64,000 bases of DNA from CAIWHR01 sp963781285 (GCA_963781285.1 CAWAFI010000024.1:67335-131334), one strand, 5' to 3'; shown: positions 9,178-18,102, numbered from the stretch's first letter. Notes: generated from the letters alone by a model not told the origin. Made by a program: numbers and translations.

Positions 9178-10506
9178 TCACACCTCGTACGCCGGGGTCG
9201 CCTCGTACGTCTCGAGCTTGCACGCCTTGGGCGCATCGCTGTCCTCCACGTCGGCGGGTTTCGCCTGCGTCAGGATCTTGAAGATGTCATCCTTCTCGGC
9301 CGGCTGGTCGTTGTAGCTCGCCATGTAGATCGTCTGCTGGCACTGGTGTGTCACGGGGTCGATCCAGGCGTCGAAGTGCTGCATCCGGTCGCGCGCCGTC
9401 ATCTTCCGCCCTTCGAGCTTCTTGATGACCGCGATGTTGGCCGTCGTGCCGGCTTCCTCGACGCAGCGCAGGAGCTCGCGCGTCGCGAGATAGCCGTTCA
9501 GGTAGACGTTGCCGGGCACGCGGATCGCCATCCCCGGATAGACCTTCTGGTAGTTCGCGACGAATTCCTTGACCCCCGGCAGGTCGAGCCGCCAATACCA
9601 GGTGGTGCCGAACACGCCGAAGATCGCGTCGGGCCCGAGGCCGTACACGTCCGGCCAGTCCTGCTGGTTGTTGATCCAGGCCATCCGCTTCTGCAGGCCG
9701 AGCTGCACGACCTGCTGGCGCAGCGCCTTGATGTCGTCGCCGCCGACCGCGGTCGCCACGACCTCCGGCTTAAGCTGCTGCAGCTTGATCAGGTAGGACG
9801 AGAAGTCGCGCGTGTTCTGCGGGATCATCAGTTCGTCGACGATCTTCGCGCCGTCGGCTTCGGCGAGCGTGCGGGTCGCCTTAGACGTGTTGTGTCCCCA
9901 GACATAGTCGTTGGTCATCAGCACCCAGTTCTTGCCGTTGACCGCGATCGCATTGCGGACGATCGCCTTGGCGAAGTTGGTGCCGTTGCCGTCCCAGACG
10001 AACTTGACTCGATGGCAGTCCTTGCCCGATTCGGTCGGCGAGCTCGAGTTGGTGTTGAAGTAGATGCAGCCGTATTTTTGCGCGACCTGCGAGATCGCGT
10101 TGGCCACGCCCGAGTGCACGCCGCCGATCAGGAAGGCCGCTTCATTGCGCGTGATCATCCGCTCCGCGACGCGCGAACCTGTCGCCGGCGTGGTCTCGGT
10201 GTCCATGTGCAGCGCCTCGATGCGCCTGCCGAGCACGCCGCCCTTGTCGTTGAACTCCTTGATCGCCATCATCGCGCCGAGGCGCTCCTCGGAACCGGAA
10301 GCCGCGTACTGACCCGACGCATCCATCGTGAGACCGATCACCAGCGGCTTTTTCTGCGCCGTCTGCGCCCACGCATGGTGGACCTTCCAGGGGCCGAAGA
10401 AAGTCGCTGCGCCGCCGGCCACGAGCGCAGTGAGTAACGACCGGCGTCGCGCGCCGGTGCGGGGCAGCGGGAGCTGCGAGTCGTGCAATCGGGTGGAATC
10501 GCTCAT
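9178..10506 (-). CDS. ABC transporter substrate-binding protein (LivK/amide-urea type)
   Basis: The protein has 442 residues from the ATG at 10506, which has a strong ribosome site (GGAGGA) in front. The N-terminus carries twin arginines (TGARRRSLLTALVAGGAA) and a hydrophobic stretch ending near AWA, so Tat or Sec export is possible. The mature part is a type I periplasmic-binding fold (KPLVIGLTMDASGQYAASG, FNDKGGVLGRRIE, FLIGGVHSGVANAIS, WVLMTNDYVWG). It should capture the ligand for the LivHMGF-like importer around it. A perfect GGAACG-AAA-CGTTCC palindrome lies 24 bases upstream of the start. Confidence 0.88.
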   Translation of the reverse strand: MSDSTRLHDSQLPLPRTGARRRSLLTALVAGGAATFFGPWKVHHAWAQTAQKKPLVIGLTMDASGQYAASGSEERLGAMMAIKEFNDKGGVLGRRIEALHMDTETTPATGSRVAERMITRNEAAFLIGGVHSGVANAISQVAQKYGCIYFNTNSSSPTESGKDCHRVKFVWDGNGTNFAKAIVRNAIAVNGKNWVLMTNDYVWGHNTSKATRTLAEADGAKIVDELMIPQNTRDFSSYLIKLQQLKPEVVATAVGGDDIKALRQQVVQLGLQKRMAWINNQQDWPDVYGLGPDAIFGVFGTTWYWRLDLPGVKEFVANYQKVYPGMAIRVPGNVYLNGYLATRELLRCVEEAGTTANIAVIKKLEGRKMTARDRMQHFDAWIDPVTHQCQQTIYMASYNDQPAEKDDIFKILTQAKPADVEDSDAPKACKLETYEATPAYEV

Positions 10507-10529
10507 GATGTTTCCTCCTCGAAGACCAT

Positions 10530-10544
10530 GGAACGAAACGTTCC
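10530..10544. promoter_or_regulatory. Palindromic operator upstream of the binding-protein gene
   Basis: GGAACG-AAA-CGTTCC is a perfect inverted repeat with a 3-base spacer, 24 bases before the substrate-binding protein start. A near copy (GGAATG-CT-CGTTCC) lies at 10680-10693, between this gene and rpiR. These are likely sites for the adjacent RpiR-type regulator. Confidence 0.5.
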
Positions 10545-10679
10545 GCTGTGGTGCCGGCGGGTCCGGGACGGGTCCAATCGGCGGTCGGGACGGGAACGCG
10601 TCTTCGCGTTCACGGACGCATGACCGGAGCACGCGACGAGCATCGCGCCCGAATCAGATATTCCAGCCACGACCATGGT

Positions 10680-10693
10680 GGAATGCTCGTTCC
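10680..10693. promoter_or_regulatory. Second, imperfect GGAA(T/C)G...CGTTCC operator-like repeat
   Basis: GGAATG-CT-CGTTCC has one mismatch between its arms and resembles the palindrome at 10530-10544. It lies just beyond the rpiR stop, in the control region of the binding-protein gene. The region 10545-10679 holds no gene that I can support. Confidence 0.4.
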
Positions 10694-10707
10694 ATTGCCG
10701 CCGGCTG

Positions 10708-11553
10708 TCAAGCCTGGCGTCGTCTGCGCCCCGCGGCCCGCCGGCGGCCGGCGAGCGCATAGCCGACGCTCATCACCAGCGCTTGTGCAACGCACAACGG
10801 CGCGACCAGGGAACGGAACGGCTGCGCGAGGTCGTCTCCGACGTCGAAGCGCACGCGAGCCGGCCGGGCGAGCGGCGAGACCGGCTGGTCGGTGATCGCG
10901 ACCACCGGAACGCCACGGCCGGCGCATCCGTCGGCCACCTCGATGACCTCGGGCGAGTAGTTTCGGAAGCTCGCGACGACCAGGACGTCGCCAGTCCGGA
11001 TCGCTGCTGCCTGCTGCTTCAGCATGCCGCCGACGTTGTCGAGCAGCAGCGCCGGCAGCTCGAGCTGCGCGAGCGCATAGGCGAGATAGCTCGCGACCGG
11101 GAACGCGCGGCGCTGCGCCAGCACGTGAATCGTGCGTGCTGCGACGAGCAGGGCGCTGGCCTCGCGCAGCAGCGCTGGGTGGGCATGGTCGCGCAGGCGC
11201 TCGAGGTCCGCTATGGCGGCCGCCACGAGTGTCGGGATGACGCTGCCGCGGTCGCGTCCGTCGCGTCGCAGTTGCTCGATGCGTTCGCGATACGTCGAGG
11301 AGCGCGCGACCAGGCGCTCGCGGCAGACGTTCTGCAACTCGGTGAAGCCGCCGAGGCCGAGCGCGTTGGCGAAACGCACGATCGCCGAGGGCGGCACCTT
11401 CGCCTCGCGCGCCACCTGCGCGACCGTGCCGAGCGCGATCTCGTCGGGGCTTTGCAGCGCGAAGCGCGCGAAGTCCTGCAGGCGCGACGGCAGCTCGGGA
11501 TACGCCTCGGCAATCGACCGGGCGAGCGCGTCGTAGCGGGTTACGGAGGTCAT
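10708..11553 (-). CDS. MurR/RpiR-family transcriptional regulator
   Basis: This 281-residue protein (start 11553; an earlier start at 11574 is possible) has an N-terminal HTH_6 domain (GTVAQVAREAKVPPSAIVRF, then ALGLGGFTELQ) and a C-terminal SIS sugar-isomerase-like domain (GDVLVVASFRNYSPEVIEVA, GVPVVAITDQPVSPLA). Such regulators usually sense a phosphorylated sugar or related catabolite. It sits between the two halves of a split importer, and palindromic sites occur on both sides, so it probably controls both transcripts and itself. The C-terminus is very Arg-rich. Confidence 0.88.
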   Translation of the reverse strand: MTSVTRYDALARSIAEAYPELPSRLQDFARFALQSPDEIALGTVAQVAREAKVPPSAIVRFANALGLGGFTELQNVCRERLVARSSTYRERIEQLRRDGRDRGSVIPTLVAAAIADLERLRDHAHPALLREASALLVAARTIHVLAQRRAFPVASYLAYALAQLELPALLLDNVGGMLKQQAAAIRTGDVLVVASFRNYSPEVIEVADGCAGRGVPVVAITDQPVSPLARPARVRFDVGDDLAQPFRSLVAPLCVAQALVMSVGYALAGRRRAAGRRRRQA

Positions 11554-11577
11554 CGGCACCGGCGGGCTTGCCAAGGC

Positions 11578-11612
11578 AGAACATTTGTTCTACCGTTGAT
11601 AACATTAGAACA
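11578..11612. promoter_or_regulatory. Divergent rpiR/livM operator region
   Basis: AGAACA-TT-TGTTCT (11578-11591) is a perfect 14-base palindrome. The half-site TAGAACA follows at 11606-11612 and pairs with TGTTCTA at 11586-11592. The cluster lies between the divergent rpiR and livM starts and shares the GAAC core with the sites near 10530. It is a likely binding region for the regulator. Confidence 0.5.
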
Positions 11613-11651
11613 CCGATTCGCCGTCGTTCCAAGCCCCTAGAGCCGCGACCG

Positions 11652-12674
11652 ATGAACGCCCTTGCCGAGCGCGCCGCTGCGCCTGCGCTGGCGCGCGGGC
11701 CGCCGCCGGCGGCGCTGCTGCCGCTGCCCTTCGTCACCCTCGCACTGGTCCTCGCCGCATCGCCATGGTGGCTGCCTCGCGTCGGGCTCTATCCGTACCT
11801 CGCGGTCGAGATCGCGATCTTCATGATCTACGCGATGGGCTACAACCTGCTGCTCGGGCATTCCGGTTTGCCGTCGTTCGGCCACGGCGCGTTCTTCGGC
11901 ATCGGTGCCTACGCCTTCGGGCTGGCGCAGAAGAATCTCGGTTTTGGCCTTTGGATCGACCTCGCCAGCGCTGTCATGGTGGCGGGGGCGGCCGGCGCGC
12001 TCGTCGCCGCGTTCATTTCGCACCGGCGTGGCATCTACTATGCGCTGTTGACAATCGCGTTCGGCCAGGTGGCCTGGTTCGTCGCGGTCAAGTGGCATTC
12101 GGTGACCGGCGGCGAGGACGGACTGCTGAACCTCCGCCGCCCCGCAGCGGATTTCGGCGCCTTCGCCTTCGACCTCAAGTCGAACGAGGCGTTGTTCGCG
12201 CTCTGCCTGGTGGCGCTGCTCGTCGTAGTGATGTTCTGTTGGCGCTTCGTGCATTCGCCAGCGGGTCGCGTCCTGGCGTGCATCCGGCAAAACGAGATGC
12301 GGGCGCGTTTCCTGGGCTACCGCGTGTGGCGGTTCAAGTTCGTGGTGTTCGTCCTGTCGACGGCGATTGCCGGGCTTGCCGGCGGATTGTTCGCGATGGC
12401 GCAGCAGTCCGCTTATCCGAACGTGATGAGCCTGCACCAGTCGGGCTACGTGGTGATGATGGTGTTGATCGGCGGCGGCCTCACGAGCTTCTGGGGCCCG
12501 CTCGTCGGCGCGGCGTTCTTCATCCTCGCGCGCGACCTGCTCGGCGCCCATACCGAAACGTGGCTGCTCTGGTACGGTCTGCTGTTCATGGCGGTCGTGC
12601 TGTGGAAACCCGAAGGGCTTGCCGGCATCGCGAAGGACTTGGTCGTGCGGATGCGGCGGCCGCAGGCGCGCTGA
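11652..12674 (+). CDS. Branched-chain amino acid type ABC permease (LivM-like)
   Basis: The 340-residue protein (ATG at 11652) has many membrane segments and the LivM hallmarks YNLLLGHSGLPSFGHGAFFG and the cytosolic EAA-like loop AGRVLACIRQNEMRARFLGY. It is the second permease of the importer whose LivH and binding protein are encoded on the opposite strand. Its stop overlaps the start of the next ATPase gene (ATGA at 12674), so livM, livG and livF are translationally coupled. Confidence 0.88.
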   Translation: MNALAERAAAPALARGPPPAALLPLPFVTLALVLAASPWWLPRVGLYPYLAVEIAIFMIYAMGYNLLLGHSGLPSFGHGAFFGIGAYAFGLAQKNLGFGLWIDLASAVMVAGAAGALVAAFISHRRGIYYALLTIAFGQVAWFVAVKWHSVTGGEDGLLNLRRPAADFGAFAFDLKSNEALFALCLVALLVVVMFCWRFVHSPAGRVLACIRQNEMRARFLGYRVWRFKFVVFVLSTAIAGLAGGLFAMAQQSAYPNVMSLHQSGYVVMMVLIGGGLTSFWGPLVGAAFFILARDLLGAHTETWLLWYGLLFMAVVLWKPEGLAGIAKDLVVRMRRPQAR

Positions 12675-13420
12675 TGGCGCTGTTCGAAGCGCGTGGCCTG
12701 CACAAGCGCTTCGGCGACCGCGTGGTGCTGGAGCGCATCGACCTCGCTTTCGAAACCGGCGCACTGACCGGGATCATGGGACCGAACGGCGCCGGCAAGA
12801 CCACCTGCTTCAACCTGCTGACCGGCACCTACACACCCGACCGTGGCCATGTGCTGCTCGACGGTGCGGACATCGGCGGCCTGGCGCCGGCCGAGATCAC
12901 GCGGCGCGGGGTCGCCCGCTCGTTCCAGACGATCAACCTGTTCGACCAGGAGACTGCGCTCGACAATGTCGTTGTCGCGCTGCCGCAGGTGCGCGCGCGG
13001 GCATACGACGCCTGGCGCGACCTCGCGCGCGACAGCGGCGCGCAGGATCGGGCGGCGGCGGTGCTCGAACGAGTGGGGCTCGCTGGCCGCGAGCACGTCC
13101 GGGCGAAGGACCTTTCCTACGGCCAGAGGCGGGCGCTGGAGATCGCACTCGCGCTGGCGACCGAGCCGCGCATCCTGTTCCTGGACGAGCCGACGTCGGG
13201 TCTTGGGGCCGACGGCACCGCGCGGCTCGCGGAGCTGGTCGCCGAACTCAAGCGCGCGCTGACGCTGGTCGTGATCGAACACGACATGCGCTTCCTGTTC
13301 GGGCTCGCCGACACGATCTACGTCATCCACTGGGGTCAGGTGATCGCATCGGGACCGCCCGCCGCGCTGCGGGCCAATTCGTGGGTGCAGCGTTCCGCGC
13401 TGGGGGCGGTCGCATGCTGA
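12674..13420 (+). CDS. LivG-like ABC transporter ATP-binding protein
   Basis: The 248-residue ATPase has Walker A GPNGAGKTT, Q-loop TINLFDQ, a signature-like LSYGQRRALEIA, Walker B ILFLDEPTSGL and switch His in VIEHDM. It couples ATP hydrolysis to transport through the LivH/LivM-type permeases. It overlaps livM by one base and livF by seven bases. Confidence 0.9.
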   Translation: MALFEARGLHKRFGDRVVLERIDLAFETGALTGIMGPNGAGKTTCFNLLTGTYTPDRGHVLLDGADIGGLAPAEITRRGVARSFQTINLFDQETALDNVVVALPQVRARAYDAWRDLARDSGAQDRAAAVLERVGLAGREHVRAKDLSYGQRRALEIALALATEPRILFLDEPTSGLGADGTARLAELVAELKRALTLVVIEHDMRFLFGLADTIYVIHWGQVIASGPPAALRANSWVQRSALGAVAC

Positions 13421-14112
13421 GCGTGCGCGGCATCGACACCTGCTACGGGGAGACGCAGGTGCTCTTCGGCGTCTCGCTCACCGTCGGGATCGGCGAAGTC
13501 GTCGCGTTGCTCGGACCCAACGGCGCCGGCAAGACCACGACGTTGCGTTCGATCCTCGGCCTCACGCCGGCGCGCGCGGGATCCATCGCCTTCTCGGGCA
13601 CCGACATCACGCGCTGGCCGACGCACGAGATCGCCCGCAGCGGGATCGGCTGGGTGCCGGACGACCGTCGCATCGTTCCTTCGCTGACGGCTGAGCGCAA
13701 CCTGCAGATCGCCCGGAAGGCGACGCCGTTCAAGGCGTGGAGCATCGCCGACTGCTGCGAGATCTTCAGCCTGCTCCCCCACTTGCTGCCGCGCGAGTGC
13801 GAGAATCTGTCGGGGGGTGAGTTGCAGATGGTTTCGATCTCGCGCGCGCTGGTCGGCGCGCCGGGTCTCGTCCTGTTCGACGAGCCGACGCAGGGCCTCG
13901 CGCCGAAGGTCGTGCAGGACGTCATGCGCACGATCCTGCGCCTCAAGGACGAGGGCGTCGCGGCGCTCGTCGTCGACCAGAACATCCGCACCGTGCTGGA
14001 TGTCGCCGATCGGGTTTTCGTGATGCGACTCGGGCGGATCGTGCACGAAGGCCCGGCATCGGCGTTGCGTGACGATGGGCGTGCACGGCGTGACTTGTTG
14101 GGGGTCGACTGA
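13414..14112 (+). CDS. LivF-like ABC transporter ATP-binding protein
   Basis: The 232-residue ATPase has Walker A GPNGAGKTT, signature NLSGGELQMVSISRAL, Walker B LVLFDEPTQGLAP and the LivF-type VVDQNIRTVLDVADRVFVM. It is the second nucleotide-binding subunit of the importer. It begins within the last codons of the livG gene and its stop overlaps the start of the following ABC-like gene at 14112. Confidence 0.9.
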   Translation: MLSVRGIDTCYGETQVLFGVSLTVGIGEVVALLGPNGAGKTTTLRSILGLTPARAGSIAFSGTDITRWPTHEIARSGIGWVPDDRRIVPSLTAERNLQIARKATPFKAWSIADCCEIFSLLPHLLPRECENLSGGELQMVSISRALVGAPGLVLFDEPTQGLAPKVVQDVMRTILRLKDEGVAALVVDQNIRTVLDVADRVFVMRLGRIVHEGPASALRDDGRARRDLLGVD

Positions 14113-14747
14113 TGCCAGGACCCCTCCTCCGCCTCGAGTTTTTGGTCAAGCGCTACTTCGCGCCGGGATGGCCGCGGCGCGAGACGTTCCGGCTCGAAGC
14201 CGATTTCGTGGTCGACGCGCCGCAGACGGTCGGCCTGCTCGGCCCCAACGGTTCGGGCAAGACCACGCTGTTCGAGCTCATCACCGGCAGCAACGCACCT
14301 TCCGGTGGCCACGTGCTGATCGAGGGGCGCGACATCCATCGCGTGCGCTACCGGGAGCGGGACCGGCTCGCGATCCATTACCACCAGAGCTACCAGGTGC
14401 GCGCGTTCCGCAAGATCTGGCCTGCGTTTCTGCTCGAGCGTGCCGGACGCGAGCGGCCTCTCGTCCACCTGTTCGACGAGCCGCAGTTCGCGATCGGGGA
14501 CGGCTATGTCGGGTTCATGCTCGATTTCTTCGCTCAGCTGCGCGCTGGCGGCCATGTGGTGTTCCTTTGCGTGCATCCCAACGAGCCGTTCCACCTCGAA
14601 ATCCTGCGCGAAGCGTGCGAGCGCTTCGTGTTCGTGCAGAAGGGGAGAATCCGCGAGTTCGCGGACTTTGCGCGTCTGACGATGGACGCGGAGGTGCGCA
14701 GCTACCTGGGGCGGCTCGCGCCGCCGATCCCTGCGTTTACGGCGTAG
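14112..14747 (+). CDS. Short ABC-type ATPase lacking the signature motif
   Basis: The 211-residue protein has Walker A (GPNGSGKTT, about residues 43-51), a Walker B-like PLVHLFDEPQ and a plausible switch His in FLCVHPNEPFH. There is no LSGGQ-like signature, and the helical subdomain between the Q-loop (YHQSYQV) and Walker B is greatly shortened. A normal ABC dimer needs the signature of one subunit to complete the ATP site of the other, so this protein either pairs with a complete ATPase or does something else. It is the fourth gene of the livMGF transcript, overlapping livF by one base, which ties it to that importer. No gene name is assigned. Confidence 0.7.
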   Translation: MPGPLLRLEFLVKRYFAPGWPRRETFRLEADFVVDAPQTVGLLGPNGSGKTTLFELITGSNAPSGGHVLIEGRDIHRVRYRERDRLAIHYHQSYQVRAFRKIWPAFLLERAGRERPLVHLFDEPQFAIGDGYVGFMLDFFAQLRAGGHVVFLCVHPNEPFHLEILREACERFVFVQKGRIREFADFARLTMDAEVRSYLGRLAPPIPAFTA

Positions 14748-14865
14748 GGCCGCGCCGCCTCACGTCGAGCGCCGAACCCGTTGCCCCGCCTGCATGCTAC
14801 ATTCGCAGCGTGCAATCTCCGGCGGAGCAGCCGCCCGAAGATTGCCGGGAGTGCGGAGGCCACGC

Positions 14866-15249
14866 ATGAGCAAGGAACCCGTTACGTCCAAGCATGCGCC
14901 ATCGGCGCTCGGTCCGTATTCGCAGGCGATCCGCGCCGGCGATACCGTCTACCTCTCCGGCCAGATCGGGCTCGATCCGAGCTCCGGGCAGTTGGTCGAG
15001 GGCACCGAAGCGCAAACGCACCGCGTCCTGCGGAACCTGCAGGCCGTGGCGCAGGCCGCTGGCGGCGAGCTCGACGACATCGTGAAGGTGACGCTGCTCT
15101 TGGTCGACCTCGCCGATTTTGGCAAGGTGAACGAGATCATGGCGACCTACTTCAAGCCGCCGTACCCGGCACGGGCGACGTACCAGGTGGCGGCGCTGCC
15201 GAAAGGCGCGCGGGTCGAGATCGAGGGCGTGCTGGTGTTGGCGCGCTAG
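14866..15249 (+). CDS. RidA family enamine/imine deaminase
   Basis: The 127-residue protein, starting at 14866 behind GGAGG, is of normal RidA length. It carries the family signatures GPYSQAIRAGDTVYLSGQIG, KVTLLLVDLADFGKVNEI and PARATYQVAALPKGARVEIE, with the conserved Arg before TYQV. RidA proteins release ammonia from reactive enamines made by PLP enzymes; some members act in specific catabolic routes. It follows the liv-type genes by about 120 bases, suggesting a role in using an imported nitrogen compound. Confidence 0.9.
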   Translation: MSKEPVTSKHAPSALGPYSQAIRAGDTVYLSGQIGLDPSSGQLVEGTEAQTHRVLRNLQAVAQAAGGELDDIVKVTLLLVDLADFGKVNEIMATYFKPPYPARATYQVAALPKGARVEIEGVLVLAR

Positions 15250-15271
15250 GGCGGCGCGGCCCGGTTGGTGA

Positions 15272-17365
15272 ATGGGGAGGTCGTCGAAGCCGGCGACGGA
15301 CGCCGCGCCGAGGAGGTCCACCGGCCGCAGCCTTGCCGATCAGCTGGAGCGGCTCGGGATCGCGCGCGACCAGGATCTCGTGCTGCATCTGCCGCTGCGC
15401 TACGAGGACCATACGCGTGTCGTGCCGCTGGCGGCACTGAAACCCGGCGTCGAGCAGCAGGCGGAGGGCAGGGTCGTGCGCACCGAGATCCAGTACCGGC
15501 CGCGGCGGCAGCTCGTCTGCGTGATCGAAGACGGCGGCGACGATTACGGCGGCCGCGCGCAGCTCGTGCTGCGCTTCTTCCACTTCTATCCGAACCAGCA
15601 GAAAGCACTGGCGCAAGGCCAGCGCGTGCGCGTCTTCGGCGAAGTGCGCGATGGCCACTACGGCCGCGAAATCGTACATCCGCAGTTCAAGGCGATCGAG
15701 GATGGCGCGCCACTGCCCGATCGGCTGACGCCGGTATATCCGACGACGGCGGGACTCGCGCAGGAGACGTTGCGCAAGGTCACGGCGCGCGCGCTCGCCG
15801 CCGACCCCGCTCTGACCGCGGAAACGCTGCCCGAATGGCTGGTCCAGCAAAAGCACCTGTGGAGATTCGGCGATGCCGTGCGCTTCCTGCACGCGCCGCC
15901 GCCGCGTCTGTCCGCGCTCACGCAGCATGCGCTCGACGAACGCGCGCACCCCGCCTGGACGCGGCTCAAGTTCGACGAACTGGTTGCGCAGCAATTGTCG
16001 CTGAAGGCGCATCGCAAGGCGCGCGCGGCAAGACACGCGCCGGTGCTGACCGGCACCGGCGCGCTCACCGGGGCGTTGCTGGCGCGCGTTCCGTTCAGGC
16101 TCACGCGCGCGCAGGAGCATGTGTGGCGCGAGATCAGCCACGACTTGAAGCGTGCGACGCCGATGCAGCGGCTGCTGCAGGGCGACGTCGGCAGCGGCAA
16201 GACGATCGTCGCTGCGCTCGCCGCATTGCAGGCAATCGAGAGCGGCCGGCAGGTGGCGTTCATGGCGCCGACCGAAATCCTGGCCGAACAACACTACCGC
16301 AAGCTCGCGCAATGGCTCGAGGGGCTGCCGATCGAGGTGGCATGGCTTTCCGGCGGTCTTCCGGAGAAGGCGCGCAAGAAGGCTCTGGCGGCGATCGGCA
16401 GCGGCACAGCGATGTTCGCGATCGGAACGCACGCGCTGTTCGAGGACGAGGTCGCGCTGCCGCGTCTCGGGCTCGCCATCGTCGACGAGCAGCATCGCTT
16501 CGGCGTCGCACAGCGCTTGAAATTGCGCGGCAAGGCGATGGGCGAGGCGCACCAGCTGATGATGAGCGCAACGCCGATTCCGCGCACGCTGGCGATGACG
16601 TTCTACGCGGACCTCGACGTGTCGGTGCTCGACGAATTGCCGCCGGGGCGTACGCCGGTCGCGACCCGGCTCGTCAACAACAAGCGCCGCGCCGAGGTGA
16701 TCGAGCGCGTTCGCCGCGCCTGCATCGATGGACGGCAGGCCTACTGGGTGTGCCCGCTGATCGAGGAATCGGAGAAGCTCGAACTGCAGACGGCGGTCGC
16801 GCTGCACGTGGAGCTGACAGCGGCGTTGCCGGAATTCAAGGTGGGCCTGCTCCACGGCCGGATGAAACCGGATGAGAAAGCGGTGGTGATGGCGGAGTTC
16901 GTCGCAGGCAGCGTGCACGTGCTGGTCGCGACGACGGTGATCGAGGTCGGTGTGGACGTGCCGAACGCGTCGCTGATGGCGATCGAGCACGCCGAGCGCT
17001 TCGGCCTCGCCCAGTTGCATCAGTTGCGCGGACGCGTCGGCCGCGGCGCCGCGGAGAGCACGTGCTACCTGCTGTTCGAGGAACCCCTGACCGACACGGC
17101 GAAGGCGCGACTCAAGGTGATCTACGAGAACAACGACGGCTTCGAGATCGCGCGCCAGGATCTCGTCATCCGCGGACCCGGGGAATTCCTCGGCGCGCGG
17201 CAGTCGGGTGTCCCGCTGCTGCGTTTCGCCGATCTTGAAAAGGACGTTGCGTTGATCGAGCAGGCGCGCGACGCCGCGGACGAATTGCTGCAGAAGGATC
17301 CGGCCGCCGCGCAGTCGCATCTCGCCCGCTGGTTGGGCGGCAAGCAGGAGTTCATCAAGGCGTAG
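15272..17365 (+). CDS. recG: ATP-dependent DNA helicase RecG
   Basis: The 697-residue protein is of normal RecG length. It has an N-terminal wedge/OB region (LHLPLRYEDHTRVVPL), helicase motif I GDVGSGKTIVAAL, motif II VDEQHRFGVAQR, motif III MSATPIPRTLAM, and the C-terminal VATTVIEVGVDVPNA and QLRGRVGRG. RecG remodels stalled replication forks and Holliday junctions. The chosen ATG lies 23 bases after ridA; the exact start is uncertain because the N-terminal residues are poorly conserved. Confidence 0.95.
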   Translation: MGRSSKPATDAAPRRSTGRSLADQLERLGIARDQDLVLHLPLRYEDHTRVVPLAALKPGVEQQAEGRVVRTEIQYRPRRQLVCVIEDGGDDYGGRAQLVLRFFHFYPNQQKALAQGQRVRVFGEVRDGHYGREIVHPQFKAIEDGAPLPDRLTPVYPTTAGLAQETLRKVTARALAADPALTAETLPEWLVQQKHLWRFGDAVRFLHAPPPRLSALTQHALDERAHPAWTRLKFDELVAQQLSLKAHRKARAARHAPVLTGTGALTGALLARVPFRLTRAQEHVWREISHDLKRATPMQRLLQGDVGSGKTIVAALAALQAIESGRQVAFMAPTEILAEQHYRKLAQWLEGLPIEVAWLSGGLPEKARKKALAAIGSGTAMFAIGTHALFEDEVALPRLGLAIVDEQHRFGVAQRLKLRGKAMGEAHQLMMSATPIPRTLAMTFYADLDVSVLDELPPGRTPVATRLVNNKRRAEVIERVRRACIDGRQAYWVCPLIEESEKLELQTAVALHVELTAALPEFKVGLLHGRMKPDEKAVVMAEFVAGSVHVLVATTVIEVGVDVPNASLMAIEHAERFGLAQLHQLRGRVGRGAAESTCYLLFEEPLTDTAKARLKVIYENNDGFEIARQDLVIRGPGEFLGARQSGVPLLRFADLEKDVALIEQARDAADELLQKDPAAAQSHLARWLGGKQEFIKA

Positions 17366-17389
17366 GAAAGGTTCGTACCGCGCCGAAGG

Positions 17390-18037
17390 TCAGAGCGACA
17401 GGCGGCTCCAGCGGTGCCCCTCGACGCGCCGGCACACGGCATGCCACGAGGCGGCGCCGAGATTGTCGACGCAGACATGCGTCGGGCGCCATGATTTCGC
17501 GTGGAACCGGCGTTCGCAGCCGAGGTCGGCGACCTCCTGCGACTCGGTCCAGTACTCCTCGCCGGACGTGACGATGAACAGTGCACCACGCTGGGCGGCG
17601 GTGCTGGCGAGGCCCAGCATCCGGACGCGGCTCGGCAGGCGCAACGATTCGTCGAAGTCAGCGCTGGCCCAGGGCGTGAGCGGCAGTGCCGCCACGCTGT
17701 TCGCCACGTGCTGCGCGCCGAACGCGTCGATCAGGGTTGCGAGCCGGGCGTACCAGACGGCCTGCAGTCCAGCGGGGGCATCCGGATGCAGACCTGCCAG
17801 CGGCCAGCCCCGATGCTGGAATGCGTGGTCCTCCGCGGGTGCGGTCTTGTCGTAAGCGGGATTGGTGATCAGCAAGACCACCGGCGCGCGCTCGATGTCG
17901 CCGTCGAATGGCAACGCGCCGAGCTCGGTTTGCAAGCGGCGCGACTCGGCCGCGCGGGGGTTGTAGGCGGCGATGGCGTGCGCATCTTCAACGGCGATCC
18001 TCTCGGCAAGGACGCGTCGCCGGGCTTGGGTCAGCAT
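17390..18037 (-). CDS. Conserved hypothetical protein beside a TetR regulator
   Basis: The 215-residue protein is not recognised. It has no signal peptide or membrane segment. Visible features are a central VVLLITNPAYDKTA followed by HRGWPLAGLHPDAPAGLQ and VANSVAALPLTPWASADF, and a C-terminal part that may be a small beta domain. The Asn/Asp-rich loops suggest an enzyme, but no catalytic motif can be named. It is transcribed divergently from a TetR-type gene. The AT-rich space between them holds inverted repeats, so it is probably the regulated target. Confidence 0.6.
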   Translation of the reverse strand: MLTQARRRVLAERIAVEDAHAIAAYNPRAAESRRLQTELGALPFDGDIERAPVVLLITNPAYDKTAPAEDHAFQHRGWPLAGLHPDAPAGLQAVWYARLATLIDAFGAQHVANSVAALPLTPWASADFDESLRLPSRVRMLGLASTAAQRGALFIVTSGEEYWTESQEVADLGCERRFHAKSWRPTHVCVDNLGAASWHAVCRRVEGHRWSRLSL

Positions 18038-18102
18038 GATTTGTCTCTCCTCGGTCCGCGCATCCGTCCGGGCCTCGTGGGGCGGCGGATTCGCGGCAAA
18101 GT

